Shown: piece after piece, positions 43,575 through 52,957 of the stretch
Numbering within the stretch: the first letter of the stretch is position 1
Layout of the letters: the number at the start of each line of letters is the position of its first letter
Assembly (NCBI RefSeq): GCF_001613325.1
Contig: NZ_BDCD01000025.1
Location: 62,001 to 126,000, forward strand
From: Nocardia yamanashiensis NBRC 100130
Lineage (GTDB): Bacteria > Actinomycetota > Actinomycetes > Mycobacteriales > Mycobacteriaceae
Direction: 5' to 3'
Length of the DNA: 64,000 bases
Notes under the pieces: generated by a model
The model's database searches: none
The model's input: the letters and a program-made list of their open reading frames with translations, nothing else
What the model was told of the DNA's origin: nothing
Position numbers and translations under genes: made by a program

Positions 43575-45134
43575 GTGGGCACGCAGCTCTTCGACACGCT
43601 GACAAACGAGGACACCGACCCGGTCGCCCGGACCGCGTACGGCGAGGTGCGCGGGCGACGCGAGGGGCAGACCGCGGTCTGGCGCGGCATCCCCTACGGC
43701 GCCCCGACCGGTCCCCGGCGCTTCCGCCTCCCGCAGCCGCCGCAGCCCTGGACCGGAGTGCGCGATTGCGACACGGTGGGCGAGATGTCCCCGCAGGCTC
43801 CCGGCTTCGTCCCGGTCGACGGTTCACTGCGCGTCGGCGAGGACTGTCTCTGGCTCAATGTGTGGGCCCCCACCGCCCCGACCGACGAACCCCGCCCGGT
43901 CATGGTGTGGCTGCACGGCGGCGCGTACTGCCTGGGCACCGCCGCGCAGGCCATCTACGACGGGCGGCGGCTGGCCGAGACCGGCGGCGTGCTCGTGGTG
44001 ACGGTCAACTACCGGCTGGGCGCGCTCGGCTTCCTGGACCTGTCCTCGCTGGGCGGCGACTTCACCCCCAATCTCGGCCTGCACGACCAGATCGCCGCGC
44101 TGGAATGGGTGCGCGACAATATCGCGAGCTTCGGCGGCGATCCCGGCAATGTCACCCTCTTCGGCGAATCCTCCGGCGCGGGCTGCGTCACCGCCCTGCT
44201 CACCTCCCCGCGCGCCGCCGGCCTGTTCCATCGCGCCATCGCCCAATCCCCGCCCGCCACCACGGTTTTCGGCGCGGACCGGGCGGCCGTGGTGGCCAAA
44301 CGCTTCCTGCACCTGCTGGAGCTGCCGCCGGATCGCGCGGCCGAACTCTTCGATATGCCGCTGGACCGCTTCATGGCCGCGGCCGTCGTCCTGCTCGACG
44401 AGGTGCCGGTGCGCGAACCCGGCCGCCTGGCCGCCGCCCCGGTGGTGGACGGCGACCTGCTGCCCGCCTACCCGAGCGAACGCTTCCAGGAAGGCCGTTC
44501 GCACCGGGTGCCGCTGCTCATCGGCACCAACAAGGACGAGGCGTCGCTGTTCCGGCTCTTCCGTTCGCCCATCATGCCGGTCACCCCGGACGCGGTGAAC
44601 GAGATGCTGCGCGGGGTGGCCGCCGAACATCCGGGCCTGTCGGCCGAGCGCATCGCCGAAATCGCCTCCGCCTACGAGGATCTGAGCACCCCGCGCGGCG
44701 CGCTCACCATGTCCGGCGACGCCGCCTTCCGGATGCCCGCGCACTGGGTCGCCGACGCGCACTCCCGGCATTCCCCGACCTGGATGTACCGCTTCGACCA
44801 CGCCACCCCGATGCTCAAGGCCGCCCGGGTCGGCGCGGGCCACGCCACCGAATTGCCGTATGTGTTCGGCAATTTCGGTTCCTTCGACCGCGACCCGACC
44901 TTCTGGCTGGGCGGACGCAAAGCGGCACAGGAGGTTTCGGGCCGCATGATGCGCCGCTGGCTGGCCTTCGCCGAATTCGGCGTGCCCGCCGCCCTGGACG
45001 GCTCCAAGCATTGGCCGCCCTACAACGAAACCACCCGCACCACACTGCTCATCGACGCCGTCGACCGGATCGTGGACGATCCGGACGGCGATCGCAATTC
45101 GGTCTGGGGCGACGAGGTCGTCGGCTTCTACTGA
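43575..45134 (+). CDS. Carboxylesterase (type B) family protein
   Basis: A 519-residue alpha/beta hydrolase. The nucleophile is Ser199 in 'GESSGAG'. The oxyanion strand is 'VWLHGGAYCLG', and 'EDCLWLNVWAP' is the second PROSITE-type signature of carboxylesterases. 'GAGHATELPYVFGNF' contains the catalytic His. No signal peptide is visible, so it acts inside the cell. Such enzymes hydrolyse esters with broad specificity. GTG at 43575 follows a 'GAGGAGG' ribosome site. The last seven bases overlap the end of the convergent P450 gene. Confidence 0.9.
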   Translation: MGTQLFDTLTNEDTDPVARTAYGEVRGRREGQTAVWRGIPYGAPTGPRRFRLPQPPQPWTGVRDCDTVGEMSPQAPGFVPVDGSLRVGEDCLWLNVWAPTAPTDEPRPVMVWLHGGAYCLGTAAQAIYDGRRLAETGGVLVVTVNYRLGALGFLDLSSLGGDFTPNLGLHDQIAALEWVRDNIASFGGDPGNVTLFGESSGAGCVTALLTSPRAAGLFHRAIAQSPPATTVFGADRAAVVAKRFLHLLELPPDRAAELFDMPLDRFMAAAVVLLDEVPVREPGRLAAAPVVDGDLLPAYPSERFQEGRSHRVPLLIGTNKDEASLFRLFRSPIMPVTPDAVNEMLRGVAAEHPGLSAERIAEIASAYEDLSTPRGALTMSGDAAFRMPAHWVADAHSRHSPTWMYRFDHATPMLKAARVGAGHATELPYVFGNFGSFDRDPTFWLGGRKAAQEVSGRMMRRWLAFAEFGVPAALDGSKHWPPYNETTRTTLLIDAVDRIVDDPDGDRNSVWGDEVVGFY

Positions 45135-46432
45135 ACCCTGGACGTGGCGCGCTCGCCCAGCTGGGCGGGGATGCGCGCGAAACCGTGCAGGTTGTGCAGC
45201 GGACGGCGTTGCGGCGCACCGGCCAGGCTCAGATCGGGGAACCGCTCGAACAGCGACCGCAGCGCGTACACGCCCTCCATGCGCGCCAGGCTCGCGCCCA
45301 GGCAGGTGTGGACGCCGCTGGAGAAGGTCAGGTGCTCACGGGCATTCGCGCGGGTGATATCGAATCGATCCGGGAATTCGAACTTGCCCGGATCCCGGTT
45401 CGCGCCCGCCAGCGACATCACCACCACGCTGCCCTGCCGCAGTGCCGTGCCCGCGATCTCCACATCGCACAGCGCGGCGCGGGCGGTGGTCTGCACCGGG
45501 GCGTCGAAGCGCAGGATCTCCTCCACCGCGTTCGGCCACAGGTCCTCGTCCTCGCGCAGCAGCGCCAATTGCTCACGGTGCGAGAGCAATTGCACGATGC
45601 CGTTGCCGATCAGGTTGACGGTGGTCTCGAACCCCGCGCCCATGAGCAGGCTGGCGGTGGCCTTCAATTCCCGGTCGTCCAGGTCCCCGGCGGCGACCAG
45701 GCTGCTCAGAATGTCCTCGCCCGGCTCAACCCGCAGCCGCGCGATGTGATCGTCGAGGTAGGCGTCCATCTCCAGCATGGAGCTGATGGCGGTGCGCCAG
45801 GTCCGCCACGGAATGCCGAAGTCCAGCAGCGGGCTCATGACATCGCCCCAGGCCAGGAATTGTTCCCGGCGCGAATCCGGGAAGCCGAGCATCTCGGAGA
45901 TGATGGCGATCGGCACCTGCGCCGCGAAATCCCCGACCAGATCCGCGGATCCGCCGGCGGGCAGCGCGTCGAGGAGTTCGGTGGTCACCGATTCCACCCG
46001 ATCCCGCAGCCGCCCGATGGCGCGCGGGGTGAAGGCCGCCGACACCGACTTGCGCAGCCGGGTGTGCTCGGGCGGATCGGTGATCAGCATGGACGGCGGT
46101 TCCACCGGATTGGGCGGGATCTGCGCGGACTTGACCGTGCGGTGCAGCCACTCCGGAATCTCGAACCCGTCGATGCCGAATACCCCGAACCGATTGTCGC
46201 GCAGCAGGTTCCGGGCGAGCTCGTAATCCACGGTGGACCAGCTGATCGGACTGTGCGCCAGCCGCCCCTGTTCGCGCAGCTGCTCGATGTAGGGGTACGG
46301 ATCGGCCAGCCCGGCGGCCGTGCCCATCAGCTTCGCGAAGGGATTGCCGCGCCGCGCCTGCACCCGCATGAGCATCCGGGCCGAACCGTGTTCCACCAGC
46401 CAGCGCGCCATATACCGCGGGTTCATCATCAC
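45128..46432 (-). CDS. Cytochrome P450
   Basis: A 434-residue soluble P450. 'LLMGAGFETTVNLIGNG' is the I-helix oxygen-binding motif (A/G-G-x-E/D-T-T). 'EEILR' is the E-x-x-R pair of the K helix, and the heme loop is 'FSSGVHTCLGASLAR' with Cys377 as axial ligand. It hydroxylates an unknown substrate using ferredoxin partners not seen in this window. GTG at 46432 is followed at once by two ATG codons and preceded by 'GAGGGAG'; any of the three may be used. It stands apart from the TIGR03089 gene upstream by 99 nt. Confidence 0.92.
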   Translation of the reverse strand: MMMNPRYMARWLVEHGSARMLMRVQARRGNPFAKLMGTAAGLADPYPYIEQLREQGRLAHSPISWSTVDYELARNLLRDNRFGVFGIDGFEIPEWLHRTVKSAQIPPNPVEPPSMLITDPPEHTRLRKSVSAAFTPRAIGRLRDRVESVTTELLDALPAGGSADLVGDFAAQVPIAIISEMLGFPDSRREQFLAWGDVMSPLLDFGIPWRTWRTAISSMLEMDAYLDDHIARLRVEPGEDILSSLVAAGDLDDRELKATASLLMGAGFETTVNLIGNGIVQLLSHREQLALLREDEDLWPNAVEEILRFDAPVQTTARAALCDVEIAGTALRQGSVVVMSLAGANRDPGKFEFPDRFDITRANAREHLTFSSGVHTCLGASLARMEGVYALRSLFERFPDLSLAGAPQRRPLHNLHGFARIPAQLGERATSRVQ

Positions 46433-46531
46433 GGGACTCCCTCGTCGTCGGATGATTCCACGGTACGGAAACCGACTGGGCGGGGGAACATCCCACGGCG
46501 GGAACGGCGGCTCCTACCCGGGTAGGAGCTG

Positions 46532-47248
46532 TCAGCCCCGCTGGGCGGTCACCCGCTCGCTGGCCACCCGCCGCTGCAGCGCGGCCGGATCCGGATGCGC
46601 CACCTGCACCAGCGACGCGCCCGCCGCGAACACCGCCAGCAGCCCGTCGATCAATTCGGTCGGGGTCTCCCAGGGCGTCGTGGACAGCACCCGGTCCTCG
46701 GCCGTGAAACCCTGCCGCGCAGCCGATTTCCGCGCCTCGGCCAGCACCGCCGACACCGACATCCCGTCCAGCGCGCAACCCACGCCGCCCGGCCGGAACT
46801 GATCCCCGTGCACCCGCACCGAAGTCGCGTAATCGGTGATCCCGACCGGCAGATCCTTGACCGGCATTCCCATCGGATCCAGCGACAGCGCCGCGATCTC
46901 CGGAATATCGCCCGCCTCGTCGATCCGGTCCGCGGTCACCAGCGCCAGCTCGGCGTCCGGATCAGCGTGCAACACCACCTCCGCGCCGGCCCACCAGCAG
47001 CCCAGCAGCACCGCCGCGGTCTGCCAGTGCGCGGGCAGCAGCACCGCCACCCGCGCCCCCGCGGACAGCCCGAACTCGTCGCGAATCATATTGGCGGTCT
47101 TGGCCGCCCAGTTGGCCAGCGTGAGCGCGGACAATTCGATCCGCGCCCCGGTGGCATCGTCGTAGAAGGTGATGCGCGGGCCCGCGGCATCACGGGCCAG
47201 GATGGGTTCGAGTACGGCGTCGGTGAGGGTTTCGGCTAATTCACGCAT
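46532..47248 (-). CDS. TIGR03089 family protein
   Basis: A 238-residue protein that resembles only the first third of an AMP-binding acyl-CoA synthetase: 'WAAKTANMIRDEFGLSAG', 'VAVLLPAHWQTAAVLLG' and 'WWAGAEVV' recall the N-terminal strand-helix units, but no adenylate-forming motifs follow. This is the TIGR03089 family of Actinobacteria, whose function is unknown. The gene corresponds to Rv3268 by position. It overlaps the upstream LCP gene by 13 bases on the same strand, so the two are co-expressed and the product may belong to the cell-wall set. Confidence 0.83.
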   Translation of the reverse strand: MRELAETLTDAVLEPILARDAAGPRITFYDDATGARIELSALTLANWAAKTANMIRDEFGLSAGARVAVLLPAHWQTAAVLLGCWWAGAEVVLHADPDAELALVTADRIDEAGDIPEIAALSLDPMGMPVKDLPVGITDYATSVRVHGDQFRPGGVGCALDGMSVSAVLAEARKSAARQGFTAEDRVLSTTPWETPTELIDGLLAVFAAGASLVQVAHPDPAALQRRVASERVTAQRG

Positions 47249-48747
47249 TTCGGTCCGTTCTGCCCGGCATCGATGGGTGGCGCCGGCGGCACCGGCGTCG
47301 CCGTGGTCGAACTGCCGGAGAAATCCATGACGGAGGTGCTGGTGCTCGCCGCCGAACCGGGACCAGCGTAGTCACTCGCCAGCACCACGCGCACCGAACC
47401 CTCGGGAAGACCCGCCTCCGACAGCACCGGCAGGCCGCCGAGCGCCTTGGCCACCGCGCGCGCCTTGGGGTCGCCCGCACTGGCCGCGAGCACCCGGCTC
47501 GACTGCACCGGGCCGCCGATCCAGTTGTCCACCGTCCCGGTGCGGAAACCCTTGCCGGTCAGCGCCTGCGCGGCCTGCGCGGCCAGGCCGCCGGTGCCGC
47601 TGGCGTTGTAGACATCCGCGGTCACCGTGGCCGGATCGACGCCGCCGGTCTCGTCATGGGTGGACTCGTCCTCGCCGACCATCTTGGCGACGTACTTGCG
47701 CACCGCCTCGGGATCGACCTTCACCACCGATTCGCCGTCGTCGGTCCAGCCGTTGAGATCCTTGACCGGAATGGTCTCGAACTTGACCTGGCCGCCGGAC
47801 AGATCCTGCAGCTGGTTCAGGAACTTCAGGACGTCCCAATCGTCGTCCAGCACCACGGTGCGGCCGACGGCATCGCTGAGTTCCTTCAACCGGCCCGGAC
47901 TGGTGAGCGTCTTGGCGCTGAGCACCTGATGCACCAGCTGCGCCATGTACACCTGCTGGCGCACGATCCGGTCCAGATCCCCGCGCGGCAGCTCATGGCG
48001 CTGGCGCACGAAACTCAAAGCCTGTGCGCCGTTGAGCTTCTGCCGCCCGGCGGGGAAGTCCGCGCCCGAGAGCGGTTCGTAGACGGCATTGTTCAGGCAC
48101 ACCTCGACGCCGCCGACGGCATCGGTGAGCAGCACGAATCCGAGCAATCCGACTTCGGCGTAATGGTCGACGGTGATGCCGGTCAGATTGCCGACGGTCT
48201 TGATCAGCGCCTGCCGCCCGGCCGTGGTGGAACGCTTGTCGGCCTCGGATTCGGAGACGCCCTTGTCGAGGAGCTTCTGCTGTTCGTTCAGCTTGGTCAC
48301 GCCGTACGCCGAATTGATCTTGCCTTTGCCGAGTCCCGGAATGTCCACGTACGCATCGCGCGGAATCGAGATGGCGGTGGCCGAACTACCGTCGTTGGGC
48401 ACCCGGATCAGCACGATGGTGTCGGTATTGAGCCCGACCTCGTCGCCCGCGTGCAGCATGGCGCGCTCGTCCTCGGAGAGCGGATTGCCGTGCGCGTCGG
48501 TGCGCGAGTCGATGCCCACCATGAGAATGTCCACCGCGCCGTCGCGGCCCCCGCCCAGTCCCAGATTGCCGATCCGCTCGATGGACGACACCAGCCGGTC
48601 CACCTGATACCAGCCGAGCCCGGTCACCACCAGCACCAGCGCCGCCGCGACCATGGCCAGCGCCCGCATCGGATTCGAGCGCCGCGGCCCCGTCGCCCGG
48701 ACCGGGCGCGACGGTAGCGGTGCGGATGCCCTAGTGCTCTCCGGCAA
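47236..48747 (-). CDS. LytR-CpsA-Psr (LCP) family cell-wall ligase
   Basis: A 503-residue membrane protein. A membrane helix lies near 27-48 after a basic N-terminus. The LCP domain outside has 'ILMVGIDSRTD', 'ISIPRDAYVDIPG', 'GRQALIKTVGNLTGI' and 'SFVRQRHELPRGDLDRIVRQ', with the Arg and Asp residues that bind pyrophosphate and polyprenyl. A C-terminal LytR_C domain begins near 350 ('VTADVYNASGTGGLA'). The M. tuberculosis homologue (Rv3267) joins arabinogalactan to peptidoglycan. It diverges from rmlD-wbbL-manB, which make the linker, over a 223-nt promoter region. Confidence 0.9.
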   Translation of the reverse strand: MPESTRASAPLPSRPVRATGPRRSNPMRALAMVAAALVLVVTGLGWYQVDRLVSSIERIGNLGLGGGRDGAVDILMVGIDSRTDAHGNPLSEDERAMLHAGDEVGLNTDTIVLIRVPNDGSSATAISIPRDAYVDIPGLGKGKINSAYGVTKLNEQQKLLDKGVSESEADKRSTTAGRQALIKTVGNLTGITVDHYAEVGLLGFVLLTDAVGGVEVCLNNAVYEPLSGADFPAGRQKLNGAQALSFVRQRHELPRGDLDRIVRQQVYMAQLVHQVLSAKTLTSPGRLKELSDAVGRTVVLDDDWDVLKFLNQLQDLSGGQVKFETIPVKDLNGWTDDGESVVKVDPEAVRKYVAKMVGEDESTHDETGGVDPATVTADVYNASGTGGLAAQAAQALTGKGFRTGTVDNWIGGPVQSSRVLAASAGDPKARAVAKALGGLPVLSEAGLPEGSVRVVLASDYAGPGSAASTSTSVMDFSGSSTTATPVPPAPPIDAGQNGPKCVN

Positions 48748-48970
48748 CCCTCATGTCCTTTCCGGTGGTCGGCCGACATCCCCCCGCCGATCGAGGTGAT
48801 ACCGCTGGAATGCCCCCGGTATGCAGGCTAGACGCGCGGGGGTGCCGGACCGCGTAGCCGGCGCTCCGTGAGTCGTGCGAGATCGCCCACCCGGCCGCCG
48901 GATGCGCGGGCATTTGCGCAGGTGATGGCATATGTGCGAAACACCCGGCCGCCGTGTCAGACTGGCCGCC

Positions 48971-49837
48971 GTGACTGCCGCCGCCGTGACCAAGACCACC
49001 GCCGCCCCGCTCGTCGTCACCGGCGCCGGGGGTCAGCTGGGGCGGGCGCTGCTCGAACTGGCCCCGGGGGCGCGGGGATTCGGGCGCGCGGAGCTCGACA
49101 TCACCGACGCGGCGGCGGTGCGGGCGGTGCTGAAAGCGGGTGACGTGGTGCTCAACTGTGCCGCGTATACCGCGGTGGATCAGGCCGAATCCGAGGTGGA
49201 CGCGGCCTTCGAAATCAATGCCAGGGGGCCGGAAGTGCTGGCCCGGGCCTGTGCCGCGGCCGGGGCGCGGCTCATTCACCTCTCCACCGATTACGTGTTC
49301 ACCGGCAAGTCCGATCACCCCTACGAAACCGATGATCCGACCGGACCGGCCACCGTCTACGGGCGATCGAAATTGGCTGGGGAACAAGCGGTTCTGGAAT
49401 TCGCGCCGGACGCGAACATCGTCCGCACCGCCTGGGTCTACACCGGCCGCGGCGCCGATTTCGTGGCCACCATGCGCCGCCTGGAAGCCGAGCGCGAAAC
49501 GGTGAACGTGGTGGCCGACCAGATCGGTTCGCCCACCTACGCACCCGACCTCGCTGCGGGTTTGCTGGAGCTTGCCGCGCGGCCCGGCGCACCGCGAATC
49601 CTGCACGCCACCAACGCCGGACAGGCCAGTTGGTATGAACTTGCCCGGGCGGTTTTCGCGGGTCTCGGCGCCGATCCCGGACGCGTCCGCCCCTGCGGCA
49701 CATCCGATTTCCCCAGACCCGCTCCGCGCCCGGCGTATTCGGTCCTTTCGGGCAAATCGTGGGCCGCGGCCGGACTCGCCCCACTGCGGGACTGGAACGC
49801 GGCGCTGGGCGACGCACTGCGCGCCATCTCCGACTAG
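48971..49837 (+). CDS. rmlD: dTDP-4-dehydrorhamnose reductase
   Basis: A 288-residue NADPH-dependent short-chain reductase. The nucleotide-binding motif is 'VTGAGGQLGRALLEL', and the catalytic Tyr and Lys are in 'VYGRSKLAGE'. 'STDYVFTGKSDHPYET' and 'QIGSPTYAPDLA' are family signatures. It makes dTDP-L-rhamnose, the donor used by WbbL. GTG at 48971 is the likely start; an ATG at 48932 would add 13 residues. It is followed by wbbL 11 nt later. Gene order matches Rv3266c-Rv3265c-Rv3264c. Confidence 0.92.
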   Translation: MTAAAVTKTTAAPLVVTGAGGQLGRALLELAPGARGFGRAELDITDAAAVRAVLKAGDVVLNCAAYTAVDQAESEVDAAFEINARGPEVLARACAAAGARLIHLSTDYVFTGKSDHPYETDDPTGPATVYGRSKLAGEQAVLEFAPDANIVRTAWVYTGRGADFVATMRRLEAERETVNVVADQIGSPTYAPDLAAGLLELAARPGAPRILHATNAGQASWYELARAVFAGLGADPGRVRPCGTSDFPRPAPRPAYSVLSGKSWAAAGLAPLRDWNAALGDALRAISD

Positions 49838-49848
49838 GCTGAGCGTCC

Positions 49849-50748
49849 GTGAGCCCCTCGGATTCTGCCGGCCGCCCGACCCTGGCCGTCGTCACGGTGA
49901 CCTACTCGCCCGGCGAGCACCTGGAACACTTCATCAGCACGCTGGCTACCGCCACGAGTGAGAAGCCCCAGGTCATCCTCGCCGACAACGGTTCCACCGA
50001 CGGTTCGCCGGAACTCGCGGCCGAAGCCAACGAGCACGTCCGCCTACTGCGCACCGGCGGCAATATCGGCTACGGCGGGGCCATCAACCGCGCGGTCGCC
50101 GAAATCGACCCGGACATCGAATTCATCGTCATCTCCAACCCGGACATCCGGTGGGGCACCGACGCCATCGACAAGCTGCTCGAGGCCGCCCGCCGCTGGC
50201 CGCGCGCCGGCGCCCTGGGCCCGATGGTGCTGGAGCCGGACGGCTCGGTCTACCCGTCCGCGCGCGCCGTGCCCGGCATCGCCGACGGCGCCGGCCACGC
50301 CATCCTGGGCAGCATCTGGCCGGGCAATCCCTGGACGCTGCGCTACCGCCAGGACAACGAGCAGATCTCCGAACGCACCGTCGGCTGGCTCTCCGGCTCC
50401 TGCCTGCTGGTGCGCCGCGCCGCCTTCGACTCCATCGACGGCTTCGACTCGCGCTACTTCATGTACATGGAGGACGTGGACTTCGGTGACCGCATGGGCA
50501 AGGCGGGCTGGCACAATGTGTTCGTGCCCTTCGCCGAGGTCACCCACGCCAAGGGGCACGCGGCGGGCAAGCACCCGGAGACCATGCTCCCGGCGCACCA
50601 CGCCAGCGCCTACCGCTTCCAGGCGGACCGGCATCCACACTGGTGGCAGGCTCCACTGCGGGTCGCTCTGAAGGCCGGACTTGCGATCCGCTGCAAGCTT
50701 GCGGTTCGATCCGCACTGCGTGAACGCGACCGCGCCGCGCAATCCTGA
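49849..50748 (+). CDS. wbbL: Rhamnosyltransferase of the arabinogalactan linker (WbbL)
   Basis: A 299-residue GT2-family glycosyltransferase. It has 'VVTVTYSPGEHL' and 'ILADNGSTDGSPE' near the N-terminus, 'SNPDIRWGTDAI' as the metal-binding acid region, and 'YMEDVDFGDRMGKAGW' as the E-D-x-D region for the acceptor. In mycobacteria WbbL transfers rhamnose from dTDP-rhamnose to GlcNAc-P-P-decaprenyl, an essential step of the cell-wall linker. GTG at 49849. It sits between rmlD and manB in one operon. Confidence 0.9.
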   Translation: MSPSDSAGRPTLAVVTVTYSPGEHLEHFISTLATATSEKPQVILADNGSTDGSPELAAEANEHVRLLRTGGNIGYGGAINRAVAEIDPDIEFIVISNPDIRWGTDAIDKLLEAARRWPRAGALGPMVLEPDGSVYPSARAVPGIADGAGHAILGSIWPGNPWTLRYRQDNEQISERTVGWLSGSCLLVRRAAFDSIDGFDSRYFMYMEDVDFGDRMGKAGWHNVFVPFAEVTHAKGHAAGKHPETMLPAHHASAYRFQADRHPHWWQAPLRVALKAGLAIRCKLAVRSALRERDRAAQS

Positions 50749-50772
50749 ACAGACCACTCGAACCCAGGGGAG

Positions 50773-51867
50773 ATGATGGCCAACAGCGGCAATGGCGCCG
50801 GGAACACCGATGCGGTGATCCTGGTCGGGGGACAGGGCACCCGTCTGCGCCCGTTGACCCTCTCCGCTCCCAAGCCGATGCTGCCCACCGCGGGTCTGCC
50901 CTTCCTGCAGCACCTGCTGGCCCGCATCGCCGACGCCGGCATCACCCACGTGGTCCTCGGCACCTCCTACAAGGCGGAGGTCTTCGAGGAGCACTTCGGT
51001 GACGGCTCCGAGCTCGGCCTGGAACTCGAGTACGTCACCGAGACCGAGCCGCTGGGCACCGGCGGCGGCATCCGCAATGTGGTGCCCAAGCTGCGCAACG
51101 ACACGGTGATGGTGTTCAACGGCGACGTGCTGGGCGGCACCGATCTGGGCGCGATCCTGGACACCCATCACTCCTCGAACGCCGATGTGACGCTGCACCT
51201 GGTCCGGGTCAGCGATCCGCGCGCCTTCGGCTGCGTCCCGACCGACGCGAACGGGCGGGTCACCGCGTTCCTGGAGAAGACCCAGGATCCGCCGACCGAC
51301 CAGATCAATGCCGGCTGCTACGTCTTCCGCCGCGAGTACATCGAGAAGATCCCGGCCGGGCGTCCGGTCTCGGTCGAGCGCGAGACCTTCCCGTCCCTGC
51401 TCGCCGAGGGCGCGCACATCCAGGGCCACGTGGACACCTCGTACTGGCGGGACATGGGCACCCCCGAGGACTTCGTGCGCGGCTCGGCCGATCTGGTCCG
51501 CGGCATCGCGCCCTCCCCGGCGCTGCCGGGGCAGCGCGGTGAATCCCTGGTGCATCCCGGTGCGGGCGTCGCGCCCGGCGCGCTGCTCATCGGCGGCACG
51601 GTCGTCGGCCGCGGCGCGGAAGTCGGCGCCGGGGCCCGGCTCGACGGCGCGGTCCTGTTCGACGGCGCATGCGTGGAAGCCGGTGCCACCGTGGAACGTT
51701 CGATCATCGGCTTCGGCGCCAAGATCGGCCCGCGGGCCCTGGTCCGCGATGCCGTGATCGGCGACGGCGCGATCGTGGGCGCGCGTTGCGAACTACTACG
51801 GGGTGCACGCGTCTGGCCGGGCGTGGACATCCCGGACGGCGGTATCCGCTTCTCCACCGACGTCTGA
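50773..51867 (+). CDS. manB: Mannose-1-phosphate guanylyltransferase
   Basis: A 364-residue nucleotidyltransferase with a C-terminal left-handed beta-helix. 'ILVGGQGTRLRPLTL' is the nucleotide-binding signature, followed by 'PKPMLPTAGLPFLQ', 'FNGDVLGG' and 'EKTQDPPT'. The hexapeptide repeats start near 265 ('GAGVAPGALLIGG'). It makes GDP-mannose for lipomannan, lipoarabinomannan and PIMs, and matches Rv3264c, named manB in M. tuberculosis; it also resembles RmlA-type enzymes. ATG at 50773 with another ATG after it, preceded by 'AGGGGAGATG'. A terminator hairpin follows. Confidence 0.85.
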   Translation: MMANSGNGAGNTDAVILVGGQGTRLRPLTLSAPKPMLPTAGLPFLQHLLARIADAGITHVVLGTSYKAEVFEEHFGDGSELGLELEYVTETEPLGTGGGIRNVVPKLRNDTVMVFNGDVLGGTDLGAILDTHHSSNADVTLHLVRVSDPRAFGCVPTDANGRVTAFLEKTQDPPTDQINAGCYVFRREYIEKIPAGRPVSVERETFPSLLAEGAHIQGHVDTSYWRDMGTPEDFVRGSADLVRGIAPSPALPGQRGESLVHPGAGVAPGALLIGGTVVGRGAEVGAGARLDGAVLFDGACVEAGATVERSIIGFGAKIGPRALVRDAVIGDGAIVGARCELLRGARVWPGVDIPDGGIRFSTDV

Positions 51868-51880
51868 TCGGTTTTCAGCG

Positions 51881-51916
51881 AATCGGCCGCTCACCTGGTG
51901 AGCGGCCGATTTCGTT
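51881..51916. terminator. Terminator between manB and the DUF4287 gene
   Basis: A near-perfect inverted repeat, 51881-51895 with 51897-51911 (about 13 bp in practice with a 4-base loop), ending 'TCGTTT'. It separates manB from the convergent DUF4287 gene and may serve both strands. Confidence 0.88.
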
Positions 51917-51931
51917 TGCGCTGGAAGGGGT

Positions 51932-52150
51932 TCAGCGTTCCCACTTGCCGGGGTTCAGGTGGAACTGCACCAGCGCGGTGGCGTGGCCGTGCCCCATCTC
52001 GTGCTCGCTCTTGAGCCAGTTCACCAGCTCCTTGTGCGAGGTGATGCCGGTGCCGGCGAGCGTGGCGAACCAATCGTCCACCGAGCGGCCGTATTTGGTT
52101 TCGATGGCCGGGAAGTACGAGGCCGGGCCGTGCGGCTTGGTGGTCGCCAT
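51932..52150 (-). CDS. DUF4287 domain-containing protein
   Basis: A 72-residue soluble protein. 'GPASYFPAIETKYGRSVDDW' and 'ELVNWLKSEHEMGHGHATAL' are the DUF4287 pattern; its second half has several histidines. The family is common in Actinobacteria, often as a stand-alone small protein, and no function is proven. ATG at 52150 is the start. The divergent TetR gene begins 136 nt away. Confidence 0.85.
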   Translation of the reverse strand: MATTKPHGPASYFPAIETKYGRSVDDWFATLAGTGITSHKELVNWLKSEHEMGHGHATALVQFHLNPGKWER

Positions 52151-52264
52151 GGTGTCGCTCCTTCGTTCTGCGTCGTCGTCAGTGTGGACGACGCGTGCTC
52201 CGGAAATTCATCGTAGGGTGTCGCGCGTCACACCCGGGATCGATACCGTGCGTGGGTAGCTTGT

Positions 52265-52277
52265 CTAGCGGTGCTAG
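52265..52277. promoter_or_regulatory. Putative TetR operator
   Basis: 'CTAGC' and 'GCTAG' face each other around GGT, ending 9 bases before the ATG of the TetR gene at 52287. The position over the expected promoter/5' end suggests autorepression and perhaps control of the divergent DUF4287 gene. Confidence 0.5.
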
Positions 52278-52286
52278 AGTTTTCCC

Positions 52287-52865
52287 ATGAGCGCAATCCA
52301 GACTCGAAAAGAGCGTGAGCGCGCCGGCCGGCACCAGCTCATCATCGATACCGCGCGGCAGATCGCCGAGACCGATGGCTGGGACGCCGTGACCGTGCGC
52401 AAGCTCGCCGATCGCATCGAATACAGCCAGCCGGTGCTGTACTCGCACTTCGCCGGCAAGGACGCCATCGTCTCCGCGGTCGCACTGGAGGGTTTCGCCG
52501 AACTGGCCGCCGCCACCCGCCGCGCCCGCGAGACCGCATCCGATCCGGCGGCCGCGGTCACCGCCGTCGCCCAGGGCTACCTCGATTTCTCTCGTGACAA
52601 GCCCGCCCTCTACGACGCCATGTTCTCGCTGCGCACCGAACTGAAATTCGGCCCCGGCGCGCCGCAGCCGCTCCAGGACGCCTTCGTGGAACTGCTGCAG
52701 ACCTTCGCGCCGTTCGCCACCCCGCACGACGCCGAGACCTTCACCGAGGTGGCCTGGAGCGCATTGCACGGGCTCGCCACGCTCGACCGGGGAGGTCGGC
52801 TGCGGCCCGACTTTCGCACTGCACGACTGGAAATCCTGGTGTCCCAATGGATCGGCCCCGCCTGA
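52287..52865 (+). CDS. TetR family transcriptional regulator
   Basis: A 192-residue regulator with an intact TetR DNA-binding domain: 'LIIDTARQIAETDGWDAVTV', then 'RKLADRIEYSQPVLYSHFAG' as helix-turn-helix and 'KDAIVSAVALEGF'. The C-terminal ligand domain contains 'WSALHGLATLDRGGRL', common to TetR proteins of the TetR_C_13/WHG type. The inverted repeat just upstream suggests autoregulation. The following FAD oxidoreductase starts 92 nt later on the same strand and could be a target. Confidence 0.9.
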   Translation: MSAIQTRKERERAGRHQLIIDTARQIAETDGWDAVTVRKLADRIEYSQPVLYSHFAGKDAIVSAVALEGFAELAAATRRARETASDPAAAVTAVAQGYLDFSRDKPALYDAMFSLRTELKFGPGAPQPLQDAFVELLQTFAPFATPHDAETFTEVAWSALHGLATLDRGGRLRPDFRTARLEILVSQWIGPA

Positions 52866-52957
52866 CGCTCCCCGCCCCGAGCCGTGCTGACCAGCCCGGA
52901 GCGCGTGGTTCGTCACGGTCGCGGCCGTAACGCCCGGGGCGCGCCTACGCTGAGATC

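Noticed and set aside
43010..46525. A 1171-codon open frame on the plus strand
   Set aside because: It crosses the SelW-like, FmdB-like, carboxylesterase and P450 genes in another frame or on the opposite strand; all four have clear family motifs, this frame has none.
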